The notes beneath the pieces were generated by a model that saw only the letters and a program-made list of their open reading frames with translations, did not search any database and had not been told where the DNA came from. From positions 320,501 through 384,500 of the forward strand of contig JACATO010001076.1 in NCBI GenBank assembly GCA_018389105.1: a stretch of 64,000 nt of DNA. The letters run 5' to 3'. The stretch's first letter is position 1. Each line of letters starts with the position of its first letter. Below are positions 41,976-53,347 of the stretch, piece after piece. This stretch comes from Nautilus pompilius. Its lineage: Eukaryota; Mollusca; Cephalopoda; Nautilida; Nautilidae. A program made the translations under genes and the position numbers.

Positions 41976-42090
41976 TTTGATGATAAAAGCATACAGCTGG
42001 ATATCAATTAAACAAAAGGATTTTGGATATATGGCCATCACAACAGCCATGGCAGCCATTTAAAAAAATGGCCACTTTCGATTACTAGCG
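41976..42090 (+). repeat. Left terminal inverted repeat of the 4.1-kb element
   Basis: It begins TTTGATGATAAAAGCAT and contains an AGCCATGGCAGCC core and AAATGGCCAC. It is complementary to 45951-46093 with gaps. No target-site duplication is evident. Confidence 0.6.
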
Positions 42091-42499
42091 AAAGTTTTTG
42101 TTAGTGCTTTGGTTGCACATTTGTCAAAAGAACATTATCAAAACTCATCAAACTGGCCTATGTCATTTCATAAGAAATCAGAACTGCCATTAAAATGTTT
42201 TCCTAATGTGTCATGCATATATGGTTAAAAATTATGACAGCAATGTTTGTACTCACTTTGTTAATTAGAATACAAGCCATTTGTCATAATTCATAACAAT
42301 AGTTGCCTAGTCATTGAGATATTAGTATTTAGTACACACACACAAAGTTTAAAAGTTCACATTTTGCATCCACTAGTTTAAAATCTACTTGAGATCACAG
42401 ATAATAATGCACTGGGTGCTGCTTTCAGGCAGAACCCAATGATCTCAACATCTCATAAGGCTCTCTACGTTATGGAAAAGGCAGTCCATAGTCAATTAT

Positions 42500-44899
42500 G
42501 TTGAGGTCCACACTGTCATCATTTGTGCATATCAATATCATACTATATACTTTTGCTCACAACATTTTTACACGAACCTTGATTCATGTGTTTGCCTCCT
42601 CATATATGCATAAAGCAAAGCTGATAATATCTTTAGGCTGAGCACAAAAGTACATCTTTGTAATGTGTACTGATAACTTGACTGTCAATTTCAAGTATTG
42701 TAGCTTTGGTACTCAAAAAAACTCTGCCTTATCTTTGTTTCTTGGAAAATATTGCCAGTTTCAAGTGCTCCATGCAATTCTGAATTTCTTTCCCCCTCTT
42801 GCTTCATGTATGTGCCTCCAGGCTATCTGGCAGATACTCATCCCAGACAATATCTACATGACTTGCATATTGCAGCTGAGTAGTGATTTTAGGAATAAAT
42901 GTATGCTGCATAATCAGAGAATGTTTTTGCAGTGCCTGATCTCAGCATGTTTATTATAGCTGCCCCATCAAGGCTAAAAACATCTGCTTGAATATTTTGT
43001 TGTAAAAGAACCAGATCTTCCAAGCAACCTGTGACAACAATGCCTGGTTTTCATGCAAAAGGAATTAATCTGGATCTCCTCCACATATCTGACAAGTAAT
43101 GTTTAGCTTAGAAAAGAGAAAACAGGAATATAGCTGAAGTTGTGCTCCTGCCTTTTACTCACTTGTGGATTATTGAATAAAGGAAGGTTATTTATTCTTG
43201 ATTGGATCTGTAATGTGCTTTGTTTGGTTCATAAGCCAAATGTTGACAAATAAGTGATACACTGCTCTTGTCCAAGCTTCTCAATCAGGTATACAGTATA
43301 AATGGCAGCAGAATCTACAATGTCTCTGCTCTCCAATACAAGACCACTGCTGCTATCAATGAATGGATTTCCCATTTTTTTTTTTTAATAACACCAGTTA
43401 GTGATTTGACATCTCTGAAAATTGTAATCTGTACATTTTTGTTTGCTCATGATGTTGAAAAACTATCCTCTTCTCCATCGATTACTTAAATTCCTGCCAT
43501 CTCAGAACCTGAAACCATCCATTGATGAAGAACTTCAGAGTCCTTTGTCAAACTAACAGCTCTGCCATCACCTTCCACGAAGTCATTAACATTAATCTGT
43601 TTGTGAGTCTGATCAATTGTAATAACAGAGAATGCAGGTGTTATTTTCTAAACTGTAAATTTGTCATTGAGAATCTCTGCAAAGTCATTGGGATGCCTAT
43701 TTTCTAATGTACCCAATATAACTGAAGTGATCCAGGAAGAAAACCAGGAGATAATCTTTGTCAAAACATCTTTTAGAGTAGGAAATTTTCCCCTTGTATT
43801 TCTCTCTCATAAATCACTACAAACTTCAGCTGCAGAGTTAAGAAAACTGAAAGTGGAGACTTATTTTACCTTTGCTAGTATATCATTCCAGTGACACCAC
43901 ATTTTGTCCTTTTTCCAGAGTGTTGCTGTAAACTCACAGGATTAGATACACAATACACATGCATGTCACATGAAAAGCTTTCAGAAATGAATATGCTGTT
44001 TCATGTGTGGCAACACTGACCTGCAAGAGCACCTGCCCACCCACTGCCATGAGAAAAAGCTCTCAAATTATTTTAGAGCTGCCATATTCATGCGATTGCC
44101 ATCTTGATTTGTTGACTTCCTCCACTGGATTAGCTTTTCAATTCAGTATAGAGACTGATCAAAAGTGATAAAATGGTAATCTGACTGGGTTTTAGTATCT
44201 TCAATACATTCTATACTATGTGCATAGAATGGTGATTCATAGACCTTGACTTAGCCTGCTTATAGAAAAGAGAGGCAGTAGAGAAGTGAGAACCATGCTG
44301 CTTTTTGTTGCTGCACTGGGTGGTTGATGGCGCACACCCAGAGAGATCATTTCATCTCCTTGCCCATGTCCATCACTTGTCTCACTAGATCAAACTATTT
44401 ATCTATCTATCTATCTCTCTATCTACCGGTAGAACAAAACATAAAATGACAGATTAAAGTGACATGTCTTATACTAACAGATTAATTTCCATTATGTTGA
44501 CTAACAAAAAGAAACTTCACAGCTATTAATTAGTAAATAAATATTCAAATTTTCAAGTACAGTATGATAACTTTCTAGGCTACATTGTAAAACATGTATT
44601 CTTCCTGCAGGGATGGAAGCTGCTATATTGAGTGGGTCTTGTTTTCTAATAGTAACAGGAGGCCCACTGTTGTGTGACTCAGGTATCCAGGCAACAGTAA
44701 TTTTGGTGAGGTTTCCTCTCCAGTTGGAATAACACATAACAGTAAGTCGAACTCTACTGACTACTTGGATGTTGGAACAGGGATATTCTAATTCAACTGA
44801 AGGAGTCCTATGTGGTTGTAAAACTTGGGTTACGTTGTCTACTGCTGTAATAGTGAAGAAGCTGCCTTTGAAGTAAGGACGACAGATACTTTTATCCAT
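42500..44899 (-). pseudogene. Broken ORF of an unnamed multi-copy invertebrate protein family
   Basis: The longest open piece is 44,501-44,899 (132 codons). The N-proximal block contains a TITAVDN motif and, after a frameshift, an FQHP motif. The central block (M at 43,375) encodes a segment around LVLESRDIVD. The C-proximal block contains DIVWDEYLPDSLEA followed by SKRGK after one stop. The last visible block has EEANT and a TNDDSVD stretch, matching a HEEADT...RTNDTDV-like region that I remember from the family. Order and spacing are right, but at least several frameshifts and stops separate the blocks. I do not know the biochemical function. The EEADT and TNDTDV pattern has acidic residues that could be catalytic, which is speculation. 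Confidence 0.5.
44397..44425 (+). repeat. (ATCT)n microsatellite
   Basis: A tetranucleotide run with a short CTCT interruption. Confidence 0.9.
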
Positions 44900-45950
44900 C
44901 TCAAAATTATGAAAGATATTATTTCCATATTAGCAGAAACATTCACTACCAAATCCTTGTTGGAACAAAATGATCACCAGATCATGCTTACATGTTTTTG
45001 TGTGAACAAATAAACCCAGATAAACAGAGGTGAATTCTACTGTGTTTAGTAATAACCAAAGTACCATCCTACCACTGCCTTCTTGGCATACAATGCTGAG
45101 TAGCTGTTTCCTGAACTACTGACGAGTACTGTATGGGTACTAACTAATGTCAAAAGAAAGTGGTTGGCAGTGATGCCTTGAAGCATTGAATACCATTTTA
45201 TTTTATAAAATATCTCTACGTGCTTGTCATATATCCTGCTTGAAAGCAAGTATCAATTCACAGCCTTTCTTGTAAGCAACTCAGACTTTTTGTTCAGTTT
45301 GGTTGAGTGAACATGCCCAGTCACATAAGTCCCAAGCCGCTCCAGCCTGGTTAGATAAATTTGCAAGATTATTGAACTTGAAAGCTGGTGCAATATGACT
45401 GCCAACATGAGCTTCCTCAAAATAGAACAAAATTTCAGCAAATGCTATGCCATGATTTATATTACCAACATCTTTTAGGCGTATTTGTTTCTCTTACTTT
45501 ATTGTATCAAGTTCAAATGTTGAAACCACATGCAGAAAATTTCCAGCTGCAGGTCTGCCAGAACTTTCTTCCTCTTCTGTCTGCAGAAGGGTTGTTTTCT
45601 TGGACTCATGTCACTTGGTACTGTGAGGGCGAAAAGTTGCTTCAGTGCCCTTAGTTTTTATCTAGTGCTCAACAAGCAACTGATCTTGTATAAATTCCCA
45701 AGAGATTTTCAGCTGCTCTGCTGCACTTTGAATCAGATGGACAGTGAAGCACCTTTTTTCCAATGCCATTCAGTAAGGCTGGATTATTATTATCCCAAAG
45801 CAGAAAAGAAGATGTGAAGTTAGATATTAGTGGATGGGGGTCTTGGGTTTTTCCTTTTGGAAATTTTGTTAAAAGTAGCAAAATAGATGGTTCTTTTCTA
45901 AAACAAAAATATGGAAAAAACGAAACCAAAACACAAATTTGAAATTCAGT

Positions 45951-46093
45951 AGTTTTCTAGTGGTGATTTGGTGGCCATTTTGTAATAAGGCTGCCATGGC
46001 TATCAGGAAACAAATCTGTAATGGCATCATAGCCAAAAATCCTTATTAAGACTGCCGTAACAGTGTGCCAAAACTCATGCTTTTATCATCAAA
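45951..46093 (-). repeat. Right terminal inverted repeat of the 4.1-kb element
   Basis: This is the inverted partner of 41976-42090. It is about 25 bases longer, with extra sequence between the outer 16-base match and the AAGGATTTT block. Confidence 0.6.
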
Positions 46094-47900
46094 ATCACAA
46101 TTCTTCCATATTTTTCACCTATTTGCTGGACTATAATATCTAATTTCTATTTTCCTGATGAAGGTTTAAGTATCTGTTTAAAATGTCACAGGATGTGGAA
46201 TGATGAATTGATATAAATAAAGATTATATTATTTGTTATAGGGTTGCTACCTTTTAATTTAAAGAAACATGGATAGATGTCATACACAAAACTGTTGTAT
46301 TGGGTTTTCCATGCATCAAGTCATATTTCCTGACAAACAAGTCTTTGGTACAAAAGTGTCAAATCACCACTATCTGTGAAGGGACCAAATTTTTAAAATT
46401 AAAGTACAAATAATAAACACCTACTTACAATTTATAGTTGTTATATGATCTTGATTTGAATGTGTTACTCTTAGTAGCTTGAAGAACTTCATTTTCAAAC
46501 ACAGTTATAGAAATCATAGAAGGATTTTTTAAAGTTTGTTTTTAAACAAAGCCAACTTTTACTTTCACTTTCATTCAATTCCTCTTGTCTGACCAACTAT
46601 TCTTTCAACAGAGGTATCACTGACTGGGATACACAAGATAAGCTCTACTAATTTTAACAGAGTTAGACTATCACTGCCTTAAATGAATTTCTCTCCCTTC
46701 AAGTAAAATAGGAAAATTTATGTCTGTTTCTATGTGCACTGGCATTTACCAGTAAAATCCTTATCTGTCCACCCTTTACATAAGCCAAGATTAATCTATA
46801 CTCTGAGAGAGGGGCCTACTGCTTTTAACTTACAGAGGAATGATTTTAGCTGCTGCTAAATTTTATTAATTCAAAACGTTTAAGAAGCTTTAAAAATGGC
46901 CAAAAGAATCTAGGTTAGTTTCCTGAGAAAAATTTAATTTTGTGTTTTCCCAATTTGAATAGACTTAGCACTTGTTAGTTTCTGAAGTTTCTGATTTGCT
47001 GCTTGGACACTGGCCAACAGCACAAAGGTCAGTGGCTCACACAAATCTTACTGTGAAACATCTATATCAGATCACCACCAACTTTCATCCCTCATCATCA
47101 CCAGTTTTGTCTTGTAGCTGATCTGCTCCAAATTAGTGCTAAATTGAATCAACAATTTAAAGATACCTAAAACTTTATCCCACAAAATGTTTTGCATCAA
47201 TCTGGCACTGATTTTGAATGGTTTGCACCCAACAATTGCTGAGAAACAAAAGACTGAAATCTTGAGTTCTCACTGATTCCATAACCTCCATTTAAGTTTT
47301 AGATCTGCCAGAAAAAACACATCCATGCATCCAGTTTCCTCATCTGATCAACAGATTCCACTGTTACATGGTTCTGAGGTTTTTCATGTCCTGTTCAGCA
47401 AAAGATTCAGCTGGTTCATTTCAGTCTGAATGAGATAAAATTGAAAATATTTAAATATTTTTCATTCCAATTGATTTACCTACATTATTAATAAAACCAC
47501 TGAATTTTTGCTAGCAAAATTAATACAAAAATAATTATTCTCTAATTAAAACAATCTTTAAGGTATGGTGGTAGTGATGTTATACGTGTGAAATATCAGA
47601 GGTGACCTACACTAATAATCTGTCTACAAACAGAATAAATAAATGTACATTTTTTCTATGTGCATTTTAAAACTTTCCATGATGCTAAATCAACTACTGA
47701 GTGTCCAGAGGGTCACATCTCTGATAACTGATCCATTGCTGCTAGATGGAATTAAAACCAAAAAGGTAAGAAAGAATCCACTGACCACAACTGCTGAGGT
47801 CTAGCCTCTTATCATTTCTAATAAATCTCATGAACAGGTTTGGTTGTAAGAATATCTTTTAGTGCATATATTTTCTTTATGATCTCTTGCTTAATTTGTC
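46094..47900. other. Non-coding stretch between transposon relics
   Basis: I see no gene. Sequence at about 46,980-47,420 is less AT-rich and may be a further decayed repeat, but I could not match it. Confidence 0.5.
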
Positions 47901-47921
47901 AAAGGGTTTTGGTCCTCAATC

Positions 47922-47944
47922 CTGTATGTAAGTCGGGGATGATG
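47922..47944 (-). repeat. Second pogo/Tigger-like terminus, same orientation as the one at 49,350
   Basis: Read on the - strand it is CATCATCCCCGACTTACATA, closely similar to the terminus at 49,324-49,350 (CAGGCATTCCCCGGCTTACA), and it is followed by TA on the + strand. Because it is direct rather than inverted relative to 49,350, it is not the partner end of that copy. It probably marks another, largely lost copy. Confidence 0.35.
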
Positions 47945-48052
47945 TAAAATCATGTATCTCAGTATGACGGCTGATTAAGTCTGGTGCATCTTTTACATAA
48001 ACCATAAATATGGAGTACATAAAATATAATTTTACAATGAACATCACATTCC

Positions 48053-49089
48053 TTAATTCCTAGTGCTGGCTTGCTCAAGTAAATGGGGTGATGCAACATA
48101 GTCTTGAGAAGTTGGTGAGGATGTAGAAAGTTTTGATGGCCGTTCAACCTTTTTTATAAACCTGTAGAGAGTTGACTGCACAGCAGCCTTCTTTTTCTCA
48201 ACATAAATGGCTCTGTAACAAGACAGGTCATCTTGGATGGCTCTGTCGTCATTCCTTTGGCATTTGGCAATGTTCTTGAATGCTTCAGCCATTTCTTCCA
48301 TTATAAAGTACTTTAGTGGCTCCTCTTCATCATCATCCTGGTTCTCCGCCACAACCTTCTGAGCCTCCAGCTCTTTTAACTCCTGGTTTGTCAGCTCTTT
48401 ACCATGTGAATCGAGGAGATTTTCAACATCTTCAGCATTACACTCAAGGTCCAGCTGACAAGCGAGATCAACGACTCTAGTGGTCTCTTCCCTGACTGTA
48501 CCCTTGAACCCTTGAGAGCTGCTGGCAAGTTGGGGATGCAGGTTCTTCCAAGCACCATTCATATTTGTTGGTTCGATCTCATCCAAGGCTGCTGCAATGT
48601 ATTTTATTGCATCATAGATGTGGTAGCCCTTCCAGAAGTCTGTCAGGGCTCGGACAGTAGCCTTGAAGGTTGCTATAACCTTGATCCGTTGAGCACCGAG
48701 GTTGTTTTTGATGTTGGGATGCAAATCATCCAACTGTGGAGGACAACCAGGGGCATTGTCAAGGATCAGCAGGATTTTGGTCTGGCAATAGTCTTTCAAC
48801 TGACTAATGAAATGGTTCCAAAAATATGCCTTTGGTTTGACATCCATACAACAGGAAGAAACCACAGCACCTGTGAACCCTGTTGTGCACAAGCAGAGGT
48901 TCAGCCACTTGTTCTTTGATGCAGTGGTGATCTTTCACTATAGTGTTACTGTGGATGCTGAAAAACCCAGAGTACTTGCAAGGGAAGTTATGGATTCACC
49001 ACTCTGTTATATTTCTCTTCAAGACTAATTATACGTCGTATTTTTGTAGCACTAGCACCTTTATAATCACTAGGTTGCTTCTCAGCCAT
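48053..49089 (-). pseudogene. Tigger (TIGD-like) transposase remnant
   Basis: The N-terminal part (from 49,089) encodes a CENP-B/pogo helix-turn-helix start (RRIISLEEKYN, then after a frameshift SITSLASTLGFSASTVT). An internal deletion follows, removing the second DNA-binding domain and the first half of the DDE domain. An uninterrupted 279-codon frame from 48,892 then carries LLILDNAPG (the second catalytic Asp region, with Cys where His is usual), IKVIATFKATVRALTDFW, a W-K-YHIYDAIK block, an acidic EDDEEEP-type stretch and a Tigger-like C-terminal end (LYRFIKK). Between DNAPG and ATFK the sequence is shorter than in the family. It cannot be an active transposase. Confidence 0.88.
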
Positions 49090-49350
49090 GATTACAAGGG
49101 TAAAACTTGCAAGAATTCAACATGAAAAGCACTGCAACAGACACCACACATGTAAACAAGAGTAAGCGCACACTGGTTCATGAGAAAAGAAGCAACTGAC
49201 CGCAACACTCGCCATGCAACAGCCACAACCCTCCTACATGTTGGCAAGTAGTTCCCTCATAAACATTGTATTTTTCAGCATGGAATTTTTTTTAAAATTA
49301 ATTTTAAATCTTACGTAAAGTCAGAGAATATGTAAGCCGGGGAATGCCTG
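48053..49350 (-). mobile_element. Pogo/Tigger-type DNA transposon, internally deleted
   Basis: The element starts with CAGGCATTCCCCGG at 49350 reading leftwards, next to a TA at 49351-49352. This is the terminus type and target dinucleotide of pogo/Tigger elements. Transposase sequence begins at an ATG at 49,087-49,089 and runs to the stop at 48,053. Only the first terminus is clear; the opposite terminal repeat was not found, so the lower boundary is the end of the coding frame. Confidence 0.75.
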
Positions 49351-49352
49351 TA

Positions 49353-50395
49353 TTTTTACTTTGGAGAGGTTTTGAGCGGTTTGTAAATACTTCAGCAAAC
49401 TGTCATCAGAATTAAAATTTATGACATTTTATATTTAATCTGAAACCCTGAGAATCTGCTATCTAGCAAATGATCTATCAGATCAGAAACTGTCATCTTT
49501 GGGCCATTTTCCTGCTCATTTTAAACTTGTGAAGCCACATACTTACCTACAAAATGTCAGAGTGAATGCAGAATAAGTCTGACCTCTGATTATCATGGCC
49601 CATGCACAGAGCTGGACCTCATCATAGATTAACGAGGCAACTCTAGTAAGCATGGCAAAGACAGTGAATCGGCTTAATGGTAATTTCATAATTGCAGCTA
49701 CTATCAATTTAACCGTGAAGGCATTACTTGAGGAGTATATGGGAGATGCTGAGGAAGTTCTTCAACAGAAATTCGAGTTGTCGAGCTTAATGAATAAATA
49801 AATGACTTTCAACAATTTGGGAAATTTGCAAAACATTTTCACAGTTGTTATGAAATATTATTTTTAATGTGGATGAGCTTTTGCAATGCTTCTTGAGTAA
49901 TAATTCAGTCCTTTACTTGCCTCCACTACATCCTCACGAGAGTGTTGTTGGCTTACAAAACAAAAATCAGTGTTTGAATATTAATAAATGTAATGTTTGT
50001 CCATTGATTTTCTGGATTGCTCTGCTTTTTACTAACACTTAATTATTTCGAAAACTTCTTATCAGATTTTACGTTAAAATGTCTGAAATTTAAGTTGATA
50101 AACGAAATGTGATGATCTTCACAGTTCAGATTTTTGGACTACCTACGATTATCAGTACTAGTGGTCATAATTATAAAGAGATTAAACTTCAAAACAGATT
50201 GATTTTTTTTTTAAATTTCTAATAACAGTTGTTAATAGTAACGTAACGGACAAATTCAGACTGATAAATATTTCTATACCTTTGGTATCTTGCGAAGAAA
50301 TGTAACAGCTGCTACATCTTCAGGGTATCTTAACTTGTAGAACTTTTCGCCTTTGTTTCAATCCCCTTTTTATAATACCACAACACCAGGTTAGT
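49353..50395. other. AT-rich intergenic stretch
   Basis: I see no gene or recognisable repeat between the Tigger end and the large inverted repeat. Confidence 0.55.
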
Positions 50396-50602
50396 TTACG
50401 AATATACGTTTGGGGTTCCGGAGACGCCATTTTCTTGGGGGGGTCAAAAGCAGACGACAGTGTCACGTAATTATGTGAATATGTAAAGGGTTACGTGCTA
50501 TGCTGGTTTGTAACATTATTTAAGTTTAGGGTGTTGCCAAACGATTAATAGTTCAGTAGTAATTAATTACTAAAAGAAAATTATTGGTGAGAGATGCATG
50601 AA
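50396..50602 (+). repeat. Left arm of a large inverted repeat
   Basis: It is complementary to 51862-52068 over about 207 bases with roughly eight single-base differences and no large gap. It begins TTACGAATATACGTTT and ends near GAGATGCATGAA. Confidence 0.93.
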
Positions 50603-51861
50603 TAGGGGCCCTGGCACCAATAGCCCTACGGCTCTGGTCGACCATTATATTCAAGACGATTCACCTTGTAGTAATCCTGCACAGGAGAAAACGGGGCATT
50701 ATATTAAAAGTTTTTGACATACTTTGATCCAGATCCACACAATAGAGCTGTGTCATTCCAACCATTTGCTTGTATCTGTTGCAAGCAGGTGTCCGTCCGT
50801 CCATGGGTTATGACCCGCCCAGCTCCGCGCTTTAGAACACGGAGCTCGGTGATTGGTTAACGGAAGAAAGGGTATCTATCCTACTTAATATAGTATTTTA
50901 TATATTTCTGTATTTTTGTAGCTATACCTTGCATAAAATGAATTTATAAATGAAAAAAAAAAACAAAAATTATTGGGGACTTTGATGTAAAAAGTTTTTA
51001 AAATATCGGCTGAAAATTTAAATAATAAAAAAAAAACAAAAACAAAAAGACACGTGTCTTGGAATGGTGCTGAAGACAATCCGATAAAATCTCTTTTGGA
51101 AGTTTTTACGAGAGATCTGAAGAAAAACGATGTTGTATGAAATTTCCTGTGGTTTTGCAACGAATAAAGCAAGGAAAATCTCTTGAAGCCTGATTTATTT
51201 ATTCCCCGACTTGGTGGCTATCGAAGCTGCTTCATGGACTGGTATTTTCCAGCTTTTCAGAACTGAAGGTTTCTTTATTAAGTTAGATTTAAAATTGGAT
51301 TTGTCGTTTTTCGTTAGATCCGTCACATTCGGAAGGGTTAAAATTCAGTTCAAACAATATTCTTGTATTTTATTTAATCACTGCATATTTTTTTACGGCT
51401 GGCTAATCGAATATAGTTTTATCATTGGTTATCAGAATGTTATTATCGATTGTTTACCGACTATTGATTAGTAAGTAGTACAATCTATTCCGCTGTTAGC
51501 CAGGGGCAGTCCATTGCCATGAGATATTGAAAAAGAAGAGAAAATTACCATTCTTTACATATTCCTACGAATTAATTGAAAGATGAACCCAAACTTTAAA
51601 AATGGAAGCTGGACGATCCATGATTCACTGGACGTACTGAAAACTGGCTTTACAAAAACATCTAGCATCGTAAGGACATTTTTAACAGAATAAAATACTG
51701 TCTTGACTTCTTTTAATGTAAGTTTAAGCTTTTTAGGGAGATAAAAATGATGCAGATTTTTATTGGGGTAGAATTGAAAGCTTGAAATTATCTGACTGAA
51801 ACAAATAAATTTGCATGTTTCATCTCTTGTAAATGACTTTTCTATCACAAACACCACTTAC
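50603..51861. other. 1.26-kb centre of the large inverted repeat
   Basis: It contains a GC-richer stretch at about 50,605-50,880 and AT-rich sequence afterwards. Frames of 95 (-), 86 (+) and 100 (-) codons are present but none shows a domain, so a transposase cannot be claimed. Confidence 0.6.
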
Positions 51862-52068
51862 TTCATGCATCTCTCACCAATAATTTTCTTTTAGTTATTA
51901 ATTACTACTGAACTATTAATCGTTTGTCAATACCCTAAACTTAAATAATGTTACAAACCAGCATAGCACGTAACACTTTACATATTCACATAATTATGTG
52001 ACACTGTCGTCTGCTTTTGACCCCACCAAGAAAATGGCGTCTCCGGAACCCGAAACGTATATTCGTAA
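51862..52068 (-). repeat. Right arm of a large inverted repeat
   Basis: This is the inverted copy of 50396-50602. Similarity stops abruptly at both ends of the arm. Confidence 0.93.
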
Positions 52069-52424
52069 TTTTATTTTATTTTCCTTCCTTGTTGTTCTTT
52101 TTATTTTTAGATCTTATGACAACAAATCATTTGGCCAACGAAACATTCAGCTGTTTTTTGCTCCACCCCTCCCCAAGTTGTATTCACGAACTTTCATGAA
52201 CTGTCTGACTGCTCTATACGTCACCATCCGCTCGTAAAAAAAGAATCTTAATTTTGTAAAACCTCTTTAGTGCCCCGTCAATCGTTTGATAATATAACCG
52301 GTGCGTGAAAATATTTGAGGGAGCATTCAGGGACAAAGTTGGCCCTTTTTGTTGCGATGTTTTCCAAGCAGCAGCTCTTTGAAATTTGATTCCTGAGATT
52401 CGTAATGCTTGGATGTGTGTGAAT

Positions 52425-52717
52425 GTGAGTATGAATGTGCGTGTGCATGTGAGTGTGAGTGTGTGTGTGTGTGGTGTGTGTGTGTGTGAGTGTGTGTGAG
52501 TGTGTGTGTGTGAGTGTGTGTGAGTGTGTGTGAGTATGAATGTGCGTGTGCATGTGAATGTGAGTGTGTGAGTATGAATGTGCATGTGCATGTGAGTGCG
52601 AGTGTATGTTTGCTTGTGTGTGTGAGTGTGTGTGTGTGAGAGAGTGTGTGAGTGTGTGTGAGTATGAATGTGCGTGTGCATGTGAGTGCGAGTGTGTTTG
52701 TGTGCGTGTGTGAGTGC

Positions 52718-52773
<56 letters not shown>

Positions 52774-52798
52774 TGTGTGTGTGTGTGTGTGAGTGTGT
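52425..52798 (+). repeat. Compound GT-rich minisatellite
   Basis: Runs of (GT)n alternate with a longer unit beginning GAGTATGAATGTGCGTGTGC, which recurs near 52,428, 52,532, 52,571 and 52,662. It gives long His/Thr-rich frames on the - strand in all three frames, so those frames are not genes. Confidence 0.95.
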
Positions 52799-52944
52799 AG
52801 CACACCAAAGCTTCACTACGTGACCATGAAAAATACTCAAGTATATTATAAAATTATTTATTTACTTGGAAGACTATTCCTAAATGTATCGTGTGCTAGC
52901 CATCTCCGTCATTTTTTTGGTTACCTGCTGAAGTGACAGGTATT

Positions 52945-53082
52945 TTAAGAGTCCGCCATCCTTTCAGATAGAAGCTCCATGTAGCGCGAATGCTCGTCTG
53001 CATCCCAGCAGACAGCGCTACCTGTCTCTGTAGGTGGAGAACATGGTTTGGTTGTGTCATTGCCGACGACTTGAGGCGAAAA
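52945..53082 (-). CDS. Possible small terminal exon, - strand
   Basis: A pyrimidine-rich tract and TTTTTAG acceptor lie just before 53,082. In phase 0 the frame reads FSPQVVGNDTTKPCSPP and on to YMELLSERMADS with a TAA at 52,945-52,947. It is compatible in phase with the exon at 57,483-57,680. A second frame through the same interval stays open to a GTAACC donor at 52,924, so the true frame is unresolved. The neighbourhood is CpG-richer than average. No family is recognised. Confidence 0.15.
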   Translation of the reverse strand, partial: FSPQVVGNDTTKPCSPPTETGSAVCWDADEHSRYMELLSERMADS

Positions 53083-53347
53083 CTAAAAATAATAAGCAAA
53101 AGCACTAGCCGTTAAAACTGCTATTTAATTAGGCAGTAATGATTATCAACAGCAACATTTCAGTTGATTAATAGTTAATGCAAAAGCTGCTGCTGACAAA
53201 AATAGGAGCATCATTACCCGTATACAATGTTTGAACACAGTCTGTTAATTTAGTCATAAACTAATAATCTGGTCAGAATTAATGCTCACGACGAAGGTAA
53301 ACCGACCGTTCGTGTTTTGTAGTACAATCTTATTTACGCGCAGTGAT

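Larger units (their letters stand above)
41976..46093 (-). mobile_element. Decayed ~4.1-kb element with terminal inverted repeats and a broken ORF
   Basis: Two inverted arms, 41976-42090 and 45951-46093, share blocks in the same order: TTGATGATAAAAGCAT, AAGGATTTT-GG, an AGCCATGGCAGCC core and AAAATGGCCAC. Between them the - strand carries ordered fragments of one protein family. These are DKSICRPYFKGSFFTITAVDN (44,834-44,896), DSF...ISLFQHPS (44,762-44,807), a GNPF...LVLESRDIVD block with EKLGQEQ (43,262-43,375), HVDIVWDEYLPDSLEA (42,788-42,878) and EEANT / ILICTNDDSVD (about 42,500-42,600). I recall intact relatives as large multi-copy uncharacterised genes in corals, molluscs and echinoderms. 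Frameshifts and stops between blocks make this copy dead. Terminal repeats around such an ORF suggest a DNA transposon. Confidence 0.6.

Noticed and set aside
48512..48919. 135-codon frame on the + strand over the Tigger relic
   Set aside because: It is the antisense shadow of the transposase remnant.
50885..51857. Three frames inside the large inverted repeat as a possible transposase
   Set aside because: They are short, on different strands, AT-driven in composition and without catalytic motifs.
52214..52840. Long His/Thr-rich frames (158-208 codons) on the - strand
   Set aside because: They are translations of the GT-rich array in all three frames and end where the repeat ends.
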